Shown here one piece after another: positions 61,223 to 64,000 of a stretch of DNA of 64,000 bases (its first letter is position 1; each line of letters starts with the position of its first letter). Source of the DNA: Nitrospiraceae bacterium (GTDB lineage Bacteria; Nitrospirota; Thermodesulfovibrionia; Thermodesulfovibrionales; Dissulfurispiraceae). The stretch lies in NCBI GenBank assembly GCA_012517735.1, contig JAAYUK010000075.1, positions 20,955 through 84,954 on the forward strand, given 5' to 3'. The position numbers and the translations under genes were made by a program. Below the pieces are notes generated by a model. It was not told the DNA's origin. It did no database searches and was given only the letters and a program-made list of their open reading frames with translations.

Positions 61223-62019
61223 GTAATGACAAGCCCCGCGTACCCGACCACCTGATCATAGTCGCCGCTCACCTCGCCCGAGGTCGCATACCGCACCAGC
61301 CGGACATGCCTGGCACCCAGTTCTTTGGCGGCATAAAGCATGATCGTCGTCGGGTAGACTCCGCACATCGAAATCCGGTACTCATGCACCGTCGCATACA
61401 GCCCTTCAGGGTCGAGCGCGAGAATACGGTCGATCGCCTTGCCGTCGAGCTTGCGCGCCGTATCGGCGCTCACATAATGGCTCATGTCGGTGCTCGCCAC
61501 GATCGTCACGGAATAGCCGCACTGCCTGATCGCTGCGGCAAGCGCCTCGCCGACCGCCCTGCAGACCGAAAGTGACGCATGCATGATCGAGATAGGCAGT
61601 ATCTTCGACTCGCGGGCAATCTCCGCTATGAACGGAAGCTGAACCTCAAGCGAATGCTCCATGCGGTGCGCCGACTCATCCAAAGCAACAAGCGGCGTCC
61701 GCTCCAGCATCAACTGTCCAAGCTTCTGATCGACCGGAAACGTTCCGGTCGGGATCGCCCATTCGCCACCCCCATAGAGGGCAATCGGCTCTCCGATGCC
61801 CCGGTGATTCGGACCAATCAGCACAAAGGTCTCCGGGGCCTTGATCGCCGAATACACCTCGCCCGCGACCGGACCGGAATAGATCAGCCCCGCATGCGGC
61901 GAAACAATGCCGATTGCAGCCTCAGAAGGTCCTGGCTGCAGGTATTGCAGCACCTGATTCCTCAGGCCAAGCGTCGTGCCTGCATAGAACTGACCTGCGA
62001 CAGCGGGTTGTCTGCTCAT
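61219..62019 (-). CDS. MEMO-family protein (AmmeMemoRadiSam protein B)
   Basis: A 266-residue protein with the MEMO pattern: AVAGQFYAGT at the start, SPHAGLIYSGPVAGEVY, GPNHRG, and STDMSHYVS. Eukaryotic MEMO resembles extradiol dioxygenases; the bacterial AmmeMemoRadiSam set's function is unknown. The other two members (AMMECR1-like, radical SAM) are not in the window. It follows dnaB. Confidence 0.9.
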   Translation of the reverse strand: MSRQPAVAGQFYAGTTLGLRNQVLQYLQPGPSEAAIGIVSPHAGLIYSGPVAGEVYSAIKAPETFVLIGPNHRGIGEPIALYGGGEWAIPTGTFPVDQKLGQLMLERTPLVALDESAHRMEHSLEVQLPFIAEIARESKILPISIMHASLSVCRAVGEALAAAIRQCGYSVTIVASTDMSHYVSADTARKLDGKAIDRILALDPEGLYATVHEYRISMCGVYPTTIMLYAAKELGARHVRLVRYATSGEVSGDYDQVVGYAGLVIT

Positions 62020-63383
62020 TCCACGTAACTCTCCTCGGGCGCATACGCCACGTCGGTATAATCCGCGTACTTGGTACAGTGAGCAAGAAAGGTCAGATTG
62101 ACCGTGCCGGTCGGACCGTTTCTCTGCTTGGCGATGATGATCTCCGCCCTGCCCTTGTACGGCGTGGTTTTGTTATAGACCTCGTCCCGATAGAGGAAAA
62201 TGATGACGTCCGCATCCTGTTCGATCGCGCCCGATTCTCGCAGGTCGGCGAGCGTCGGCCTCTTGTCGGTCCGGCCTTCAACACCGCGGTTCAGCTGGCT
62301 GAGTGCAATAACGGGCACCTTCAACTCTTTGGCAAGAGCCTTGAGTCCTCGCGAGATTTCGGAGATTTCCTGCTCGCGCCGTTCCGCATTGCCGCGGCCG
62401 CGCATGAGCTGGAGATAGTCGACAATCACGAGGCTGAGGCCGCCGTGTTCCATCTTCAGCCGGCGCGCCTTGGCGCGCACCTCAAGCACCGTCACCGCAG
62501 ACGAATCGTCGATAAAGATCGGCGCCTCGGCAAGACGCCCGGCGGCATTCGTCAGGCGCGGCCAGTCCTGGCGGCCGATGAAGCCCTTGCGCACCCGAGA
62601 CGAATCAACCTCGCTCTCCGCACAGAGCATACGCATGGCGAGCTGTTCCTTCGACATTTCGAGACTGAAGACCGCCACCGGCTCCCTGTTGTTGATCGCC
62701 ACATGCTGCCCGATGTTCAGCGCAAACGCCGTCTTGCCCATGCCGGGCCTGCCGCCCACGATCACGAGATCGCCGGCCTGAAATCCGGACGTCATCTCAT
62801 CCAGGTCCTTGTACCCGGACGGCACGCCGGTAATCGACTCCTTTTTGTCGTACAGGTGCTCGATCATCCTGAAGGTGTCCTTGATGACCTCCTTGAGCAC
62901 GGCAAACGAAGCGCCCGTCCGTTTTTCGGCGATATCGAAGATCATCTTCTCCGCATGATCAACCATCTCGTCTGCGTCAGTGGTATCCTCATAGACGCGG
63001 GAAATGATCTCGGTCGAAGTATGGATCAGATGACGCAGCATCGCCTTTTCGCGCACCAGCTTTGCGTGATAGCGGATATTGGCCGCGGTGGGGACACTGT
63101 TGGCCAGATAGGTGAGATACTGAATGCCGCCGACCGCATCGAGATCGCCGTTTCGCTTCAGGGCATCGGTCAGGGTAATGATGTCGATCGGCTCGTTCCG
63201 CTCGAAGAGGTCGAGCATCGCACGATAAATGCGGCGGTGCGACTCCTTGTAGAAGTCTTCGTCGCTGACGAGCTCTACCGCCTTGGGAAATGCCTCATGA
63301 TCGAAAATGACCGCGCCGAGCACCGACTCCTCGGCCTGGAGATTCTGGGGGGGAAGCTTGTCGATTGGAACATCTCTCTGCAT
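62016..63383 (-). CDS. dnaB: Replicative DNA helicase DnaB
   Basis: A 455-residue DnaB: N-terminal domain (residues 1-150) and a RecA-like domain with Walker A GGRPGMGKTAFALN, then LVIVDYLQLMRG and the C-terminal arginine-finger region RDEVYNK. It unwinds the replication fork. It overlaps the MEMO gene by 4 bp and follows rplI after a terminator. Confidence 0.96.
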   Translation of the reverse strand: MQRDVPIDKLPPQNLQAEESVLGAVIFDHEAFPKAVELVSDEDFYKESHRRIYRAMLDLFERNEPIDIITLTDALKRNGDLDAVGGIQYLTYLANSVPTAANIRYHAKLVREKAMLRHLIHTSTEIISRVYEDTTDADEMVDHAEKMIFDIAEKRTGASFAVLKEVIKDTFRMIEHLYDKKESITGVPSGYKDLDEMTSGFQAGDLVIVGGRPGMGKTAFALNIGQHVAINNREPVAVFSLEMSKEQLAMRMLCAESEVDSSRVRKGFIGRQDWPRLTNAAGRLAEAPIFIDDSSAVTVLEVRAKARRLKMEHGGLSLVIVDYLQLMRGRGNAERREQEISEISRGLKALAKELKVPVIALSQLNRGVEGRTDKRPTLADLRESGAIEQDADVIIFLYRDEVYNKTTPYKGRAEIIIAKQRNGPTGTVNLTFLAHCTKYADYTDVAYAPEESYVE

Positions 63384-63400
63384 TACGGCCGCCTCCGATC

Positions 63401-63445
63401 AAAAATGAAAAAAGGGCAGGACGGCGCACCGACGCCGGCCTGCCC
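63401..63445 (-). terminator. Rho-independent terminator after rplI
   Basis: A GC-rich stem (GGGCAGG-CGGCG paired with CGCCG-CCTGCCC, one mismatch) with a six-base loop is followed on the minus strand by TTTTTT. It lies between rplI and dnaB, so dnaB probably has extra promotion or depends on read-through. Confidence 0.8.
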
Positions 63446-63457
63446 CGAAACAGCACC

Positions 63458-63901
63458 TTACTCTGCGACGACCTGCACCGTCACGTCGGCAGAGACTTCC
63501 GGGTGCACCTTCACCGAAACCGTGTAGGTGCCCAGGCGGCGGATCGGCTCCTCAAGGTGAATCTTCTTCTTGTCCACCTCGTGGCCGTCCTTCTTGAGCG
63601 CTTCAGCAATATCGGCAGTGGTAACCGAACCGAAGAGCTTTTCCTCTTCGCCCGCCTTTGCCGTAATCGTGATGGTCTTGCCCGCAAACTTTGCAGCCAT
63701 CGTCTCGGCATCGGTCTTGATTTTCTTTGCGCGATCAAGGATCTGGCGCTTCGTATGCTCCAAAGCCTTTACATTCTTCTCATTGGCCTCGACAGCGAGT
63801 CCCTTCGGAAACAGGAAGTTGCGTGCATAACCTTCCTTGACCGTGACGACATCGCCCATCTTGCCAAGATTCTTGACATCCTCTTTAAGAATTACATTCA
63901 T
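63458..63901 (-). CDS. rplI: 50S ribosomal protein L9
   Basis: A 147-residue L9: MNVILKEDVKNLGKMGDVVTVKEGYARNFL, the long helix, and a C-terminal domain ending TVQVVAE. It lies at the L1-stalk base. GGAG is 12 bases before ATG 63901. The final 99 bases of the window upstream hold nothing recognised. Confidence 0.96.
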   Translation of the reverse strand: MNVILKEDVKNLGKMGDVVTVKEGYARNFLFPKGLAVEANEKNVKALEHTKRQILDRAKKIKTDAETMAAKFAGKTITITAKAGEEEKLFGSVTTADIAEALKKDGHEVDKKKIHLEEPIRRLGTYTVSVKVHPEVSADVTVQVVAE

Positions 63902-64000
63902 GATGATCGTGTACTCCTTTCACATCTCCAAAAATATCGTGCCTGATAGTGTACCTTAAAGGGAAGGGTAGAATCCAGCCGGAGGATACCCATTGATTTA

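Noticed and set aside
61914..63527. Long plus-strand frame (537 codons)
   Set aside because: It mirrors dnaB and its neighbours; no family similarity, and long antisense frames are common in GC-rich genes.

Overview
The window is a dense bacterial chromosome segment of roughly 55% G+C, with about 75 genes, most of them on the minus strand. It has no phage, no insertion sequence with a transposase, and no CRISPR array. The gene set points to an anaerobic or microaerophilic Gram-negative bacterium: a membrane-bound uptake [NiFe] hydrogenase with its maturation genes, System II (ResB/CcsB) cytochrome c assembly, an electron-transfer flavoprotein with a built-in ferredoxin, a B12-dependent ribonucleotide reductase, type IV pilus retraction ATPases and lipoproteins. 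A Nitrospirota or Desulfobacterota-like host is my best guess; this is inference from gene content only.

Layout. 1-2.8 kb: a HepT/MNT-type toxin-antitoxin pair cut by the window edge, an iron-sulfur protein and a nucleoside transporter. 2.9-9.6 kb: a one-domain AICAR transformylase, a phosphodiesterase, tsaD, ccsB-resB and a diguanylate cyclase. 9.6-18.9 kb: the hydrogenase region (minus strand: metal-dependent regulator, hypF, small subunit, large subunit, cytochrome b, maturation protease, hypC, Nudix protein, pyrF). 19-23.8 kb: ribosome/SRP cluster (ffh, rpsP, khpA, trmD, rplS, rnhB) and thioredoxins. 23.9-38.3 kb: oxidoreductase, VWA/coiled-coil pair, DinG-type helicase, pilT operon, lytic transglycosylase, zapB/zapA-like pair, and an HDOD-GGDEF signalling operon. 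38.4-45.6 kb: lipoprotein, ndk, fabD, etfBA, acpS, pdxJ, class II RNR. 45.8-54.4 kb: chemoreceptor, membrane and envelope proteins, tRNA-Ser, tadA, hypBA, YtxH/DUF948. 54.4-64 kb: an inositol-phospholipid pair, recO, era, an aminotransferase, alr, tatA, mobA, a MEMO-family gene, dnaB and rplI.

The most striking observation is in the hydrogenase. The large-subunit gene is interrupted by one in-frame TGA exactly at the second cysteine of the N-terminal nickel-binding motif (CGVC read as CGV-TGA), followed 23 nt later by a hairpin loop fitting the bacterial SECIS pattern. This predicts a selenocysteine as a bridging Ni-Fe ligand, not at the C-terminal position used by characterised [NiFeSe] hydrogenases. 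The partner small subunit has Asp in place of the second Cys of its proximal-cluster motif (CTGDSE). The operon start carries a good sigma-70-like promoter overlapping two perfect dyads, and one dyad type recurs upstream of the inositol-phosphate synthase gene.

Other features outside ordinary genes are a dispersed family of about 70-bp elements with inverted ends at four places, two heptanucleotide tandem arrays (one running into the 3' end of alr), several clear hairpin terminators, and a rimM-less rpsP-trmD operon with a terminator-like hairpin at that junction.
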